Positions 35,706-42,890 of a stretch of 64,000 nt of DNA are shown one piece after another. This stretch comes from JBBQXK01 sp052387255 (GTDB lineage Bacteria > Pseudomonadota > Alphaproteobacteria > Rhodobacterales > Rhodobacteraceae). Under the pieces are notes generated by a model. That model was not told the DNA's origin. It did not search any database and saw nothing but the letters and a program-made list of their open reading frames with translations. Location: the NCBI GenBank assembly GCA_052387255.1, contig JBQTJI010000039.1:22905-86904 (forward strand), written 5' to 3'. A program made the position numbers and the translations under genes. Position 1 is the stretch's first letter. Each line of letters begins with the position of its first letter.

Positions 35706-36406
35706 TCACTGGCCCTCGAGGGCGTAACGTCGATCATTGCCGCACCGTTGGAGATCAGTTTCTGGTGCGCGATCTCGCGCGTTGTGGCCCCGCTCTCGAT
35801 CAGCTGGATCTGGCGTTGGGCGATGTCGCCCAGCATCTGCCGCAGCTCGTTCAGGCCCGAGGCCTCCGGCGTCGTGACGTTGACGTCGATCTGCTTCTTC
35901 TCCGGTGGCTTCACATGGGTCAGGATCGAGTTGGCCGCCTGCATCTGGACCATCTCGCTGCGGGCCGTGTTCATCAGCTCGACCTGCTTGGTCACCGCCT
36001 TCTGGAAGGCGTCCTGGTTCATGACCCACACCGGGATCATGGCCTGCTCCAGGATCAGGTTGACCAGCTTGCCCCGGGCGTAGATCGACACATAAGCCGA
36101 GATGTCCTTGGGCGTGGCGCCCCTGGCCACCAGACCTTGGTATCGCTGCGGGAAGGTCCGGGCGTAGGACTCCTGGTTGTTGAACCCCATCATCCGGTAG
36201 CTGACGAAGGCCGCGGCGTTCAGGTAGTCTTCAAGCTTGAACTTCCCCTCCTTCAGCACCGTCGTGAAGCCCACGAACGTGTCGCGGATGGCGGCCGCTG
36301 CTTCCTGGTCCGAAGACACCAGGTTCAGCTTGTCGACCAGGTCCTGACTGACAGCATTGCGCAGCTGCGGGGGGACAGCGTTCTTTACCTCCTCCATCGT
36401 CAGCAT
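35702..36406 (-). CDS. Terminase small subunit candidate (N4 gp69-like)
   Basis: A 234-residue protein from the ATG at 36406. The beginning MLTMEEVKNAVPPQLRNAVS recalls N4 gp69, the first gene of the late operon. The body is helical, with SYARTFPQRYQGLVARGATP as a conserved-looking core and a C-terminal coiled coil (LNELRQMLGDIAQRQIQLIE) suited to oligomerisation. As first gene of the minus-strand arm just before terminase large subunit, a packaging-initiation role is likely. An in-frame upstream extension to 36550 lacks a ribosome-binding site. Confidence 0.75.
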   Translation of the reverse strand: MLTMEEVKNAVPPQLRNAVSQDLVDKLNLVSSDQEAAAAIRDTFVGFTTVLKEGKFKLEDYLNAAAFVSYRMMGFNNQESYARTFPQRYQGLVARGATPKDISAYVSIYARGKLVNLILEQAMIPVWVMNQDAFQKAVTKQVELMNTARSEMVQMQAANSILTHVKPPEKKQIDVNVTTPEASGLNELRQMLGDIAQRQIQLIESGATTREIAHQKLISNGAAMIDVTPSRASE

Positions 36407-36776
36407 ATCGGCTGCTTCTTTCTTACTGTTCTTGGCTTCTCTTCTCCTATAAACTTTCCGTGGATATTTCAACGCAAAATCGTTGACAGTTATCTTCTGA
36501 TCCGCGAAAACCCGGCGCAAGGGGTCAACGACAAGCCTATCGAGCCTCACACCCCTTCGCCCCTCCGCCTCTCTTCAGAGGGCCATCGCCGCACTCACCT
36601 CCTCCCTAGTGTCACACCTCCCATCGTGGCGATGGCCCCCTCGAGCGAGGCTGCGATCTTCTCCTGTTTTGGTTCCTTTCCAGGAGGCGGATCGCCATCA
36701 CCGGTTTGCGGGCTGGGAGTGCCCGCTCGACCTACCCCGAATGCCCCTCCCCGCAGGGGAACCAGGAGCCCAGGCC
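36407..36776. promoter_or_regulatory. Divergent control region between late arm and rightward genes
   Basis: This 370-bp gap separates the leftward late operon from the rightward HExxH gene. Its left 100 bp is AT-rich and must hold the late promoter. On the plus strand it includes TTGACA (36483-36488). It also holds an imperfect inverted repeat TATC-TTCT-GATC (36491-36502) of the kind that recurs in other AT-rich gaps. The right part is ordinary GC-rich sequence with no further signal I can support. In N4-like linear genomes the DNA ends lie in the equivalent place, so packaging sites could be here. Confidence 0.4.
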
Positions 36777-37223
36777 TTGAAGCACCATCCTGTCGAACTG
36801 CCCGAGCATCTGCGTGCCGAGGGCGTTGTCCGCTATGAGCTCTTCGCGCTCGAAGTCCCCGTCTACACCAGTGAGAAGACCCGCGTCGACGCCATGGGAT
36901 TTCTGGGCCTGCCGGATGTTGGCCTGCCACAGCCCTGCCTCGGATGCGTGTCGCGCCTACAGGACGAGAACGGGGCGGCCGTGTTCTCCATGACGATCAC
37001 CCCCGAAGCATCGCTGTCCACCTGGGCGCACGAAGCCGTCCATCTGGCCGATCTAGTCATGGAAGAACGGGGCATCCCGACCGGTGCCGACAACACCGAA
37101 GTCCGGGCCTACCTGACCGGCTATGCCGTGCAGCAGATCCGCGAGATCATGGAGGGCTATGAAAAGCGCATGGCCAAGGTCAAGACCAGGGCGAAGAAGG
37201 GCAAGACGAACGCTCAGTCCTGA
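36777..37223 (+). CDS. HExxH (zincin-like) small phage protein
   Basis: A 148-residue protein. I choose the TTG at 36777 because AGGAG lies eight bases upstream; upstream ATG codons have no ribosome-binding site. The conserved block THEAVHLADLVMEERGIP-type sequence (WAHEAVHLADLVMEERG) supplies an HExxH motif, followed by EVRAYLTGYAVQQI with a Glu that could be the third metal ligand. Similar short proteins of unknown role are common in phages. The Lys-rich C-terminus could bind nucleic acid. It may be a degenerate metallopeptidase or just metal-binding. Confidence 0.65.
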   Translation: MKHHPVELPEHLRAEGVVRYELFALEVPVYTSEKTRVDAMGFLGLPDVGLPQPCLGCVSRLQDENGAAVFSMTITPEASLSTWAHEAVHLADLVMEERGIPTGADNTEVRAYLTGYAVQQIREIMEGYEKRMAKVKTRAKKGKTNAQS

Positions 37224-37296
37224 ACCAGGACCTCGCGCGCCCCGCATTGCTGCAGGATGCGTTCGGCAGTCTGCCCCCCTGCCATCGCCAGAGAAT

Positions 37297-37364
37297 GGCA
37301 CGAATATTCTCCGCATATTCTGCGGCGTTTTTTTCTTGCACCTGCGGAGAATACGCTGAATAAT
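37297..37364 (+). promoter_or_regulatory. Promoter with repeated CTGCGGAGA elements before fic
   Basis: A possible sigma70-type promoter has TTGCAC (37336-37341), a 17-bp spacer and AATAAT (37359-37364). CTGCGGAGA occurs after the -35 (from 37342) and again at the start of the leader (about 37376). Related inverted copies (TTCTCCGCA, TTCTGCGGC) lie upstream at 37307-37326. Repeats overlapping a promoter suggest an operator for autoregulation, perhaps by the winged-helix C-terminus of the Fic protein. This is inferred from pattern only. Confidence 0.5.
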
Positions 37365-37389
37365 CCCTGCACAAGCTGCGGAGATTGCG

Positions 37390-38487
37390 ATGTACATATG
37401 GGAACAGCCAGACTGGCCGAAGCTGGTCTGGCAGGATGCGAACATCGCCGGACCCTTGGCAGCGGTGCGCCATGACCAAGGACGACTGATCGGCCGCATG
37501 GGGGCCCTGGGCTTCAAGCTGCGCGAAGAGGCGGTGCTGCAGACCCTGACGCAGGATGTCGTCAAGACCAGCGAGATCGAAGGCGAGCAGTTGGACGTCA
37601 CACAGGTACGTTCCTCGCTGGCACGCCGCCTCGGCATCGATATCGGCGCCCTGCCCCCGACTGACCGCAACGTCGAAGGCATTGTCGAGGTGATGCTGGA
37701 CGCAACGCGGAACTATGGGAATCCCCTGACCGCCGAGCGCCTGTTCGGCTGGCACGCCGCCCTGTTTCCGACCGGTCGCAGCGGCATGACGCGGATCAAG
37801 GTTGGCGACTGGCGCGACGACCGCGCGGGTCCGATGCAAGTCGTGTCAGGGCCGTACGGCAGGGAAAACTTGCACTATTCGGCACCACCGGCCCCACGGC
37901 TCGCGGCCGAGATGGACGCCTTCCTCGCCTGGTTCAACGCGCCGCTGTCCACCGATCCGGTGATCAAGGCGGCGCTGGCGCATCTGTGGTTTGTCACCAT
38001 CCACCCGTTCGAGGATGGCAACGGTCGCATCGCCCGCGCCATCGCCGATTTGGCGCTTGCCCGGTCAGAGAAGAGTCCTCATCGATTCTACAGCATGTCG
38101 GCGCAGATCAGGGCCGAACGCAGCGCCTACTACGATCAGCTGGAACGGACCCAGAAGGGTGAAACAGACGTCACCGCCTGGATCCTGTGGTTTCTCGAGT
38201 GCCTCGGCCGCGCGATTCATGGGTCCGATGGCGTCCTGGCCGCGGTCGTCGCCAAGGCGCAGTTCTGGGAACGCGCCGCGTCGCTGGCACTGAACGAACG
38301 CCAGATCAAGGTGCTGAACCGGTTGCTCGACGGGTTCGAGGGCAAGTTGACGTCATCGAAGTGGGCGAGGATTGCCAAATGTTCGCAGGATACAGCGAAC
38401 CGCGACATCGCAGCCTTGCTCGACCTAGGCCTCCTGCGAAAGGGCGAAGGCGGCGGCCGCAGCACGCATTACGAGCTGGTGCTGTGA
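37390..38487 (+). CDS. Fic family protein (adenylyltransferase fold) with self-inhibitory helix
   Basis: A 365-residue protein with a DUF4172-like N-terminal domain, a Fic core and a C-terminal winged helix. The catalytic loop is IHPFEDGNGRIAR (near residue 207), a full HPFx[DE]GNGRxxR motif. The inhibitory helix motif [ST]xxxE[GN] is present as TSEIEG near residue 60, so it is a class II, self-inhibited Fic. Such enzymes transfer AMP to target proteins. The winged helix (KWARIAKCSQDTANRDIAAL) probably binds DNA and may regulate its own gene. ATG at 37390 has GGAG seven bases upstream. It is a stand-alone transcription unit between the two phage arms, so probably lysogenic cargo. Confidence 0.9.
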   Translation: MYIWEQPDWPKLVWQDANIAGPLAAVRHDQGRLIGRMGALGFKLREEAVLQTLTQDVVKTSEIEGEQLDVTQVRSSLARRLGIDIGALPPTDRNVEGIVEVMLDATRNYGNPLTAERLFGWHAALFPTGRSGMTRIKVGDWRDDRAGPMQVVSGPYGRENLHYSAPPAPRLAAEMDAFLAWFNAPLSTDPVIKAALAHLWFVTIHPFEDGNGRIARAIADLALARSEKSPHRFYSMSAQIRAERSAYYDQLERTQKGETDVTAWILWFLECLGRAIHGSDGVLAAVVAKAQFWERAASLALNERQIKVLNRLLDGFEGKLTSSKWARIAKCSQDTANRDIAALLDLGLLRKGEGGGRSTHYELVL

Positions 38488-38556
38488 CTTCCTAGCCGCA
38501 CCGGCCTGCTAGACATGAAAGGGCGGAGACGGAGAGCCCACGCTCGACTCTTCCAC

Positions 38557-38595
38557 CTTGAAAGAATAGTTCCTTCAGGCTATATAGCTTTCAAG
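38557..38595 (+). promoter_or_regulatory. Promoter/operator of the HigBA-like pair
   Basis: TTGAAA (38558-38563), a 17-bp spacer and TATATA (38581-38586) form a convincing sigma70-type promoter. An inverted repeat CTTGAAAG (38557-38564) / CTTTCAAG (38588-38595) brackets the core elements, so bound antitoxin would block RNA polymerase. This is the standard layout for autoregulated toxin-antitoxin operons. Confidence 0.7.
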
Positions 38596-38608
38596 ACATG
38601 AGGACCGG

Positions 38609-38962
38609 ATGCCGTGGGAAGTTTTTTTCGCCGACGAGTTCGAACCTGAGTTCGACGGACTCGACGCCGAGGTCCAGGACGCGATCCTCACGCGGGTGCT
38701 GCTCCTCGAACGCGAGGGGCCATCACTCGGACGGCCGCATGCCGACACTCTCACCGGGTCGAAACATGCAAATATAAAGGAGTTGCGTTGCACCGCCGCA
38801 GGCGGAGTTTGGCGTGTTGCCTTCGCCTTCGACCCCGACCGGCAAGCGATCCTGCTTGTTGGCGGCGACAAATCGGGTGGCAGTGAAAAACGCTTCTACA
38901 AGCAGCTGATCACCCGCGCCGACGAACGGTTCGACCGCCACCTTGCTGCACGGAAAGGATGA
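38609..38962 (+). CDS. HigB/RelE-type toxin (Gp49 family)
   Basis: A 117-residue protein of the phage-derived Gp49-like HigB group. Typical elements are the N-terminal FFADEFEPEFDGL helix, LEREGPSLGRPHADTLTGSK, the core IKELRCTAAGGVWRVAFAFD and the C-terminal KRFYKQLITRADERF. RelE-fold toxins cleave mRNA on the ribosome. It is encoded first, with the antitoxin second, which is the HigBA order. The promoter with flanking inverted repeat lies immediately upstream. A post-segregational role in prophage maintenance or phage defence is possible. Confidence 0.85.
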   Translation: MPWEVFFADEFEPEFDGLDAEVQDAILTRVLLLEREGPSLGRPHADTLTGSKHANIKELRCTAAGGVWRVAFAFDPDRQAILLVGGDKSGGSEKRFYKQLITRADERFDRHLAARKG

Positions 38963-38967
38963 AGAAC

Positions 38968-39336
38968 ATGGTACGAAGCCTTCAGGACAAGCTGGCCACA
39001 CTCGACCCTGATCGCCGGGCACGGATCGAAGCCGAGGCCGAAAAGCTGCACACCGAATACCTTACGCTTCGGGAACTTCGGAAGGCCCGCGATCTGACTC
39101 AGGTCCAACTGGCCGAGACACTCGGCATCCAGCAAGCCACGGTGGCGAAGTACGAGCGTCAAAGCGATATTCTCTTGTCGACGCTCACCGGCTACGTCCG
39201 AGCAATGGGCGGGTCGCTCAAGCTGATGGTCCAGTTCCCCGGCAAGGAACCCGTCGCCCTTGAGGGCTTGGGAGATCCAGAAGAACCGCGCCGCAGACGC
39301 AACTCTCGAACTGGCACTGCGGAACACACCGCTTGA
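38968..39336 (+). CDS. HigA-type XRE antitoxin
   Basis: A 122-residue protein with an XRE helix-turn-helix (LRELRKARDLTQVQLAETLG, IQQATVAKYERQSD) in residues 35-75 and a basic, probably disordered C-terminus. I place the start at 38968, nine bases after AAAGG; an ATG at 38959 overlapping the toxin stop is an alternative but sits directly on the ribosome-binding site. It should neutralise the adjacent toxin and repress the shared promoter through the CTTGAAAG inverted repeat. Confidence 0.8.
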   Translation: MVRSLQDKLATLDPDRRARIEAEAEKLHTEYLTLRELRKARDLTQVQLAETLGIQQATVAKYERQSDILLSTLTGYVRAMGGSLKLMVQFPGKEPVALEGLGDPEEPRRRRNSRTGTAEHTA

Positions 39337-39414
39337 CTGGACCTGAAGGTTCTATTGCCAGTTCAGCAAGGCTTGCGCACCAGCCCGCAGGATGTCCTGC
39401 GCCTGCCGAGGCTC

Positions 39415-39549
39415 TCAGGTGTATAGGCCACCCGGCCCCGACTCGCCGACGTTCTCCGCGAACCAGTCCAGCGCCTCATCGGAAAACGGCCGCAGGCACA
39501 CGACGGTGCCGTGGTCGATGATCTCGATATGTTGCCAACCGTCAGTCAT
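39415..39549 (-). CDS. Small hypothetical protein (44 residues)
   Basis: A short minus-strand frame beginning MTDGWQHIEIIDHGTVVCLR and containing PFSDEALDWFAENVGE has the composition of a real protein rather than a shadow. It sits in a 245-bp gap between HigA and the DUF5615 gene. It may be a remnant of a longer gene or an independent small protein; I recognise no family. No clear ribosome-binding site is seen. Confidence 0.4.
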   Translation of the reverse strand: MTDGWQHIEIIDHGTVVCLRPFSDEALDWFAENVGESGPGGLYT

Positions 39550-39581
39550 GTGTATGATCTATCTACTTTTCCTCCAGGATC

Positions 39582-40058
39582 TTAGCACGGACGACCCACC
39601 CTGCCAGCGCATGGCGGCTCCTCGGCATCCACCGGCGGATTGTCCTCCGGAAAGTCGTAGCGTTCAACCACAAGAGAATCCTGCTCGTCTGCGGGCCAGA
39701 CCTCCAGGACCTGGTTCGTCAGATCGCCATTTTCTGCCAAGTCGTCGAGCACTGCACGGAAGAATGCGATGTGATCGGCCCGTAGCGCACCGTTTGGCAG
39801 GTTCAGACACACAAGTCCGGAATGAAGTTCGACCCCGACGTAGCATGGGGCGTTTGATCCGCTCCCATCAGCTGGTCGAAAGTCATCCGAGTTGCGTGTG
39901 ACCAAGGTCCAGTCCTCGGCAAGGATCCTCGCCATGAGCGCATGATCCTTCAGACCGGCCATACCACGACGTGTCAGGTGAGCGCTCTCAGGGTATCCTG
40001 CCTCGACCGCCTCCTCCGCCAAGTCGAGGGCAAGACACTCATCGATGAGAAACTTCAC
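39582..40058 (-). CDS. DUF5615 PIN-like toxin candidate
   Basis: A 158-residue protein with the DUF5615/Mut7-C-like PIN fold. MKFLIDECLALDLAEEAVEA supplies the first acidic residue, and ILAEDWTLVTRNSDDF the later acidic centre. PIN domains are Mg-dependent RNases, and DUF5615 proteins act as toxins with DUF433 partners in VapBC45-type pairs. The C-terminal 50 residues (after DLTNQVLEVWPADEQ) are acidic and extend beyond the usual fold. It follows its partner by nine bases on the same strand. Confidence 0.75.
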   Translation of the reverse strand: MKFLIDECLALDLAEEAVEAGYPESAHLTRRGMAGLKDHALMARILAEDWTLVTRNSDDFRPADGSGSNAPCYVGVELHSGLVCLNLPNGALRADHIAFFRAVLDDLAENGDLTNQVLEVWPADEQDSLVVERYDFPEDNPPVDAEEPPCAGRVGRPC

Positions 40059-40067
40059 CCAACGCCC

Positions 40068-40751
40068 CTAGCTGACCTTGCGGGTGTGCTTGCGCGTGTA
40101 CGTCAGACGAAGCTTGTCGGACCGGTACTCACTTTCTCTGGTCGGCCGCCCGGTTCGTGGATTGGCCTTCGCGTAAAGAACTGCTGCGTCGACTTTCTTA
40201 CGATCAAGTGACGGGTACATGCCAAGAACTTCATCTATTCCTGCCCTGTCGACCACGTCCGCGACCTCGTGGGCGCCGATGCGCGTCCCGGCGATGACTG
40301 GAAGACCTCCCCTGATATCCGGATCGCGTTCGATTTCCACGTTCGACCGGCGCAGCTTGTCCCAATTGCTTTTGACGTGCAGGCAATGCGGAGTCATGTC
40401 CACCGAGAGCGCGCTGTCGAGAACAAAGAGGAAGCTCTTCATGCCTGCGCCGCAAGATCCTTGCACCAGCGGCGTCCCCGAACAGGTGACCTTCTCAACG
40501 AACATGTTCCAGACCTTGTGCCGAGCTTTCGGCGCGAGAAGCTTCCCAGTGTCCTCATGGAACTTCACGAAAACACACAGGTCCAGATCCAGCATGCGTC
40601 GACCGGAGACGCGGTCCATAGCCCAAAGCGAGTCGAAATGGCCGTCATCGAGAAGGCGGTTGATATGGGTCTTTTTGACGCCGGTAACCGCCTCGGCTTC
40701 ACTGATCGTAAGCCGATCGACGTGCGACGGGGAACTGCCGAGCACTTCCAT
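40068..40751 (-). CDS. DUF433 antitoxin candidate with N-terminal DNA-binding region
   Basis: A 227-residue protein. Its N-terminus (LTISEAEAVTGVKKTHINRL) resembles a MerR/excisionase-like helix-turn-helix. The C-terminus is DUF433 (DPDIRGGLPVIAGTRIGAHE, then DEVLGMYPSLDRKKVDAAVL). DUF433 proteins are antitoxins of DUF5615 PIN toxins; Rv2018/Rv2019 (VapBC45) is the known example. The gene precedes the toxin in an operon. The start has AAGGG seven bases upstream. A near-palindromic stretch at 40762-40775 (TTCCGAATTTCCGG) ahead of it could be its operator. Confidence 0.75.
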   Translation of the reverse strand: MEVLGSSPSHVDRLTISEAEAVTGVKKTHINRLLDDGHFDSLWAMDRVSGRRMLDLDLCVFVKFHEDTGKLLAPKARHKVWNMFVEKVTCSGTPLVQGSCGAGMKSFLFVLDSALSVDMTPHCLHVKSNWDKLRRSNVEIERDPDIRGGLPVIAGTRIGAHEVADVVDRAGIDEVLGMYPSLDRKKVDAAVLYAKANPRTGRPTRESEYRSDKLRLTYTRKHTRKVS

Positions 40752-41054
40752 GACAAAACCCTTCCGAATTTCCGGATGCCTTTAAGATGCTCCTAGACCG
40801 GATCAATATCAAGGTGCAAATGCAGCGAACTGCTCTCGCAAAGCCGCCACGCTCGCCCGAGACCGCGCGTAAGAGGAACCAGAGCACGAATGGCACTGCG
40901 GGAATATTCCCGAAATAATGCCATAATTTGCAAATTTCCCATATTTTTCAGCCCATTAAGAACCTCTGTGAGCGATGTCTCAGGCAGGGGTATGTGTGAA
41001 CACTCCCTCAACACTGAGCTACCCCCCCCTTGCTCCCCTCCAACACGTCAACAC
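40752..41054. promoter_or_regulatory. AT-rich divergent gap before the early arm
   Basis: This 303-bp stretch separates the leftward toxin-antitoxin pair from the rightward early genes. Its centre (40890-40965) is markedly AT-rich and contains the palindrome GGGAATATTCCC (40900-40911). The right part is C-rich and leads into the first vRNAP-type hairpin at 41055. I see no convincing gene in it. Confidence 0.4.
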
Positions 41055-41067
41055 GGCGCTCCGCGCC
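41055..41067 (+). promoter_or_regulatory. Candidate vRNAP hairpin promoter 1
   Basis: GGCGC-TCC-GCGCC is a 5-bp stem with a three-base loop, followed by TGGGTGGA. On the template strand the loop reads GGA, closed by C:G. This matches the N4 P2 promoter hairpin as I remember it (GAAGC-GGA-GCTTC on the template). If the loop centre (41061) is -11, the start would be near 41072, 33 bases before the first early ATG. The same element recurs at 41609 and 42250. Confidence 0.75.
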
Positions 41068-41104
41068 TGGGTGGAACATCAACCCCCAACCCAGGATCAC
41101 CACC

Positions 41105-41443
41105 ATGGCCTCTGTCCTTCGCTCTGCCCGCCGCTCCACCGCTGGGTTCTTCGACTTCATCGGGAACACCACCAACACTGCTGCCTCGCTCGTCCGCACC
41201 GCCGCTCGCTCTGTCGAGATGCTCGATGCCAAGGCCGAGCTGATGCACGACCGCGTCCTCACCAACTGCAAGCTGCAGCGCGTCAACATGACGTCAGAAG
41301 AGATCCTCACGGCTGCCGACGCCCATGCCGACATGATCGAGGACTCCCACCGCCGGAACTTCCCGAACGAGCCCTTCGACCGCACCGCTGTCTTCCGTGC
41401 TGCCGTCGCCAAGATGGAAGCCGTTCTCGCTGAGGCCCAGTAG
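41105..41443 (+). CDS. First early gene, small helical protein
   Basis: A 112-residue protein; ATG at 41105 has AGGA about eight bases upstream. It is helical and soluble, beginning MASVLRSARRSTAGFFDFIG and containing MTSEEILTAADAHADMIEDS. It is the first gene behind candidate vRNAP promoter 1, so it should be made within minutes of DNA entry. I know no family. By analogy with N4, early proteins here include host-takeover factors and cofactors of RNAPII, but nothing in the sequence says which. Confidence 0.65.
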   Translation: MASVLRSARRSTAGFFDFIGNTTNTAASLVRTAARSVEMLDAKAELMHDRVLTNCKLQRVNMTSEEILTAADAHADMIEDSHRRNFPNEPFDRTAVFRAAVAKMEAVLAEAQ

Positions 41444-41608
41444 GGCCCCAGCACTTTCACTGGATAGCATTCTGGTCTTCCTCGCCCATAAGGATTGCTG
41501 ACCGGGGGAGCTGAGTAGCGCTGGATACCGGTGCTGATCCTGCTGTTCATCCGCTGCGCCTGAGCCCTATCGCCTTCCCGATCCCGACCTAAGCCCACCT
41601 GTAGCCTG

Positions 41609-41621
41609 GATGCTCCGCATC
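41609..41621 (+). promoter_or_regulatory. Candidate vRNAP hairpin promoter 2
   Basis: GATGC-TCC-GCATC is a 5-bp stem and three-base loop followed by TGGG. Compared with copies 1 and 3, two stem pairs differ in a compensated way (G:C to A:T and C:G to T:A) while loop TCC, the flanking GC/GC and the trailing TGGG are unchanged. That is the pattern expected if hairpin structure is selected. It lies 51 bases before the 73-residue gene at 41672. Confidence 0.75.
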
Positions 41622-41671
41622 TGGGCCGGTGGAACATTCCCCAAACCTCACACACCAACTGGAGGACTGCC

Positions 41672-41893
41672 ATGTCCCTGCCTGCGCATGTCGCAAGCCG
41701 CATCGAAGCGGCTGCCCCTTGGGATCCCGTGTTCGATCCCGAAGAATACGTCGACGACCTCGACGAGGACACCATTGAGCGGATGAATGCCGCGATGGTC
41801 GCTCGTTACGAGGCCGAGCTGGACCCCATGGAGCGTGCGTTCCGCCGCTATGAGGCGGAACTCGAGGCGCTCGCTGGCCCCGAGGTGCGCTGA
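41672..41893 (+). CDS. Small acidic early protein
   Basis: A 73-residue, strongly acidic protein (FDPEEYVDDLDEDTIERMNA) that should be mostly helical. ATG is preceded by GGAGG. It is the first gene behind candidate hairpin promoter 2 and runs directly into the next gene. Small acidic early phage proteins often mimic DNA or bind host polymerase, but there is no family match to support that here. Confidence 0.6.
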   Translation: MSLPAHVASRIEAAAPWDPVFDPEEYVDDLDEDTIERMNAAMVARYEAELDPMERAFRRYEAELEALAGPEVR

Positions 41894-41894
41894 C

Positions 41895-42200
41895 ATGCGT
41901 GCCTTCAACCTTCTGCGTGAAGCCCTCGCTCAGGGCTTTGCGTCCATTCCTGGTGAGGCTTGGCTCCTGACCTTGGGCTTCTTCATCCTGGCCTCGATAG
42001 CACCGGCCCAGACCTCCCCTGAACCAGCCGTCCTCTTGATGGTGGCCGAGAGCGCCTCGGACATCCACGTCGAGACGGCTGAACCCGATGCCGACGTCCT
42101 GTTCGGCTCATTGGCTGCCTGCCGGATCTACGCGCAGGCAGCCAATCGGCAGTCCAGTGCGTCGGGCGATCTCACCCACGTCTACTGCCTCGAGGAGTGA
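41895..42200 (+). CDS. Small early protein with N-terminal hydrophobic segment
   Basis: A 101-residue protein starting one base after the preceding TGA (GAGGTG upstream). Residues 18-37 (GEAWLLTLGFFILASIAPAQ) form a membrane anchor or a signal peptide with a possible AxA-type cleavage site. The remainder is short, polar and contains two Cys (AACRIYAQ, HVYCLEE). It could be an envelope-located early protein, such as a superinfection-exclusion factor; that is only a possibility. Confidence 0.6.
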   Translation: MRAFNLLREALAQGFASIPGEAWLLTLGFFILASIAPAQTSPEPAVLLMVAESASDIHVETAEPDADVLFGSLAACRIYAQAANRQSSASGDLTHVYCLEE

Positions 42201-42249
42201 TGCCCCTGCGCGCTCCTCCTGCTGGGTCAGCCCTGTCTTTGGTGGGGCT

Positions 42250-42262
42250 GGCGCTCCGCGCC
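42250..42262 (+). promoter_or_regulatory. Candidate vRNAP hairpin promoter 3
   Basis: GGCGC-TCC-GCGCC followed by TGGGTGGA, identical to copy 1 across 21 bases including stem, loop and the presumed start region. It is centred 136 bases before the ATG at 42392, giving a longer leader than the other two. N4 also uses three hairpin promoters for its early genes, so the number fits. Confidence 0.75.
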
Positions 42263-42391
42263 TGGGTGGATGGCGGCCGACGTTCTGCCTGGCCCGGACG
42301 GGGCGCGTTCCGTGCCGGTCACGAGAGCCTGCCGCCATCCGTCCTGCTTTCCCTGTCCCAACCCATGGTCCAACCGAGAAGGAACCACACC

Positions 42392-42850
42392 ATGAGCACC
42401 ATCTCCGACCTGTTCGCAAAGAACCCGGCGTCCACCGCTGGCACCGGCACCCAGTCGGGCCGCATCAACCCGCGCACGGGCAAGCCCTACGACAAGGCCA
42501 AGGTCTGGCTGAACTTCGGCATCAACATCGAGGTCCCGAACGCGGACGGCGAGCTGGTGCCGAGGTTCATCTCCCTGCCCATGGGCCTGGCCCTGGACAA
42601 CATGGACCCGATCGAGACCAAGCCCTCGGACACGCCCGAATGGGTCGAGGAGGTCCGCATGCGCAACATGCTGCTCTCGGCACTGAAGGCCGAGACCCGC
42701 GCCGACAAGCTGGCTCCGGGCCAGACGGCAATGCTGAACCTGCCCATCGTGGCGCAGGCGAGGCGTGTGCCGGAGGCTGCGGCCGAGACACCCGTGGGCG
42801 AGTCGCCGGCTCTGACGGCGCTGGCCAAGATGCTGGGCATGGCGGCCTGA
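42392..42850 (+). CDS. Early protein, function unknown
   Basis: A 152-residue protein; ATG at 42392 has AGAAGGA nine bases upstream. The middle (RINPRTGKPYDKAKVWLNFG, NIEVPNADGELVPRFISLP) looks like an OB- or beta-sandwich fold, and the C-terminus is an Ala-rich helix. A short basic/aromatic beta domain could bind single-stranded DNA, but I see no diagnostic motif. It is the last gene before a strong terminator and so closes the early transcription unit. Confidence 0.6.
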   Translation: MSTISDLFAKNPASTAGTGTQSGRINPRTGKPYDKAKVWLNFGINIEVPNADGELVPRFISLPMGLALDNMDPIETKPSDTPEWVEEVRMRNMLLSALKAETRADKLAPGQTAMLNLPIVAQARRVPEAAAETPVGESPALTALAKMLGMAA

Positions 42851-42856
42851 GCACCA

Positions 42857-42886
42857 AGAGACCCTGGGGGAAACCTCAGGGTCTCT
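42857..42886 (+). terminator. Early-region terminator hairpin
   Basis: AGAGACCCTG / CAGGGTCTCT forms a perfect 10-bp stem with a 10-base loop seven bases after the stop of the preceding gene, followed by CGCTTTG. It resembles the terminator that ends the N4 early unit, with read-through presumably needed to reach the RNAPII genes. Confidence 0.75.
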
Positions 42887-42890
42887 CGCT

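Noticed and set aside
40793..41014. 73-codon minus-strand frame in the AT-rich gap before the early genes
   Set aside because: No ribosome-binding site, and it spans a palindrome-containing promoter-like region.
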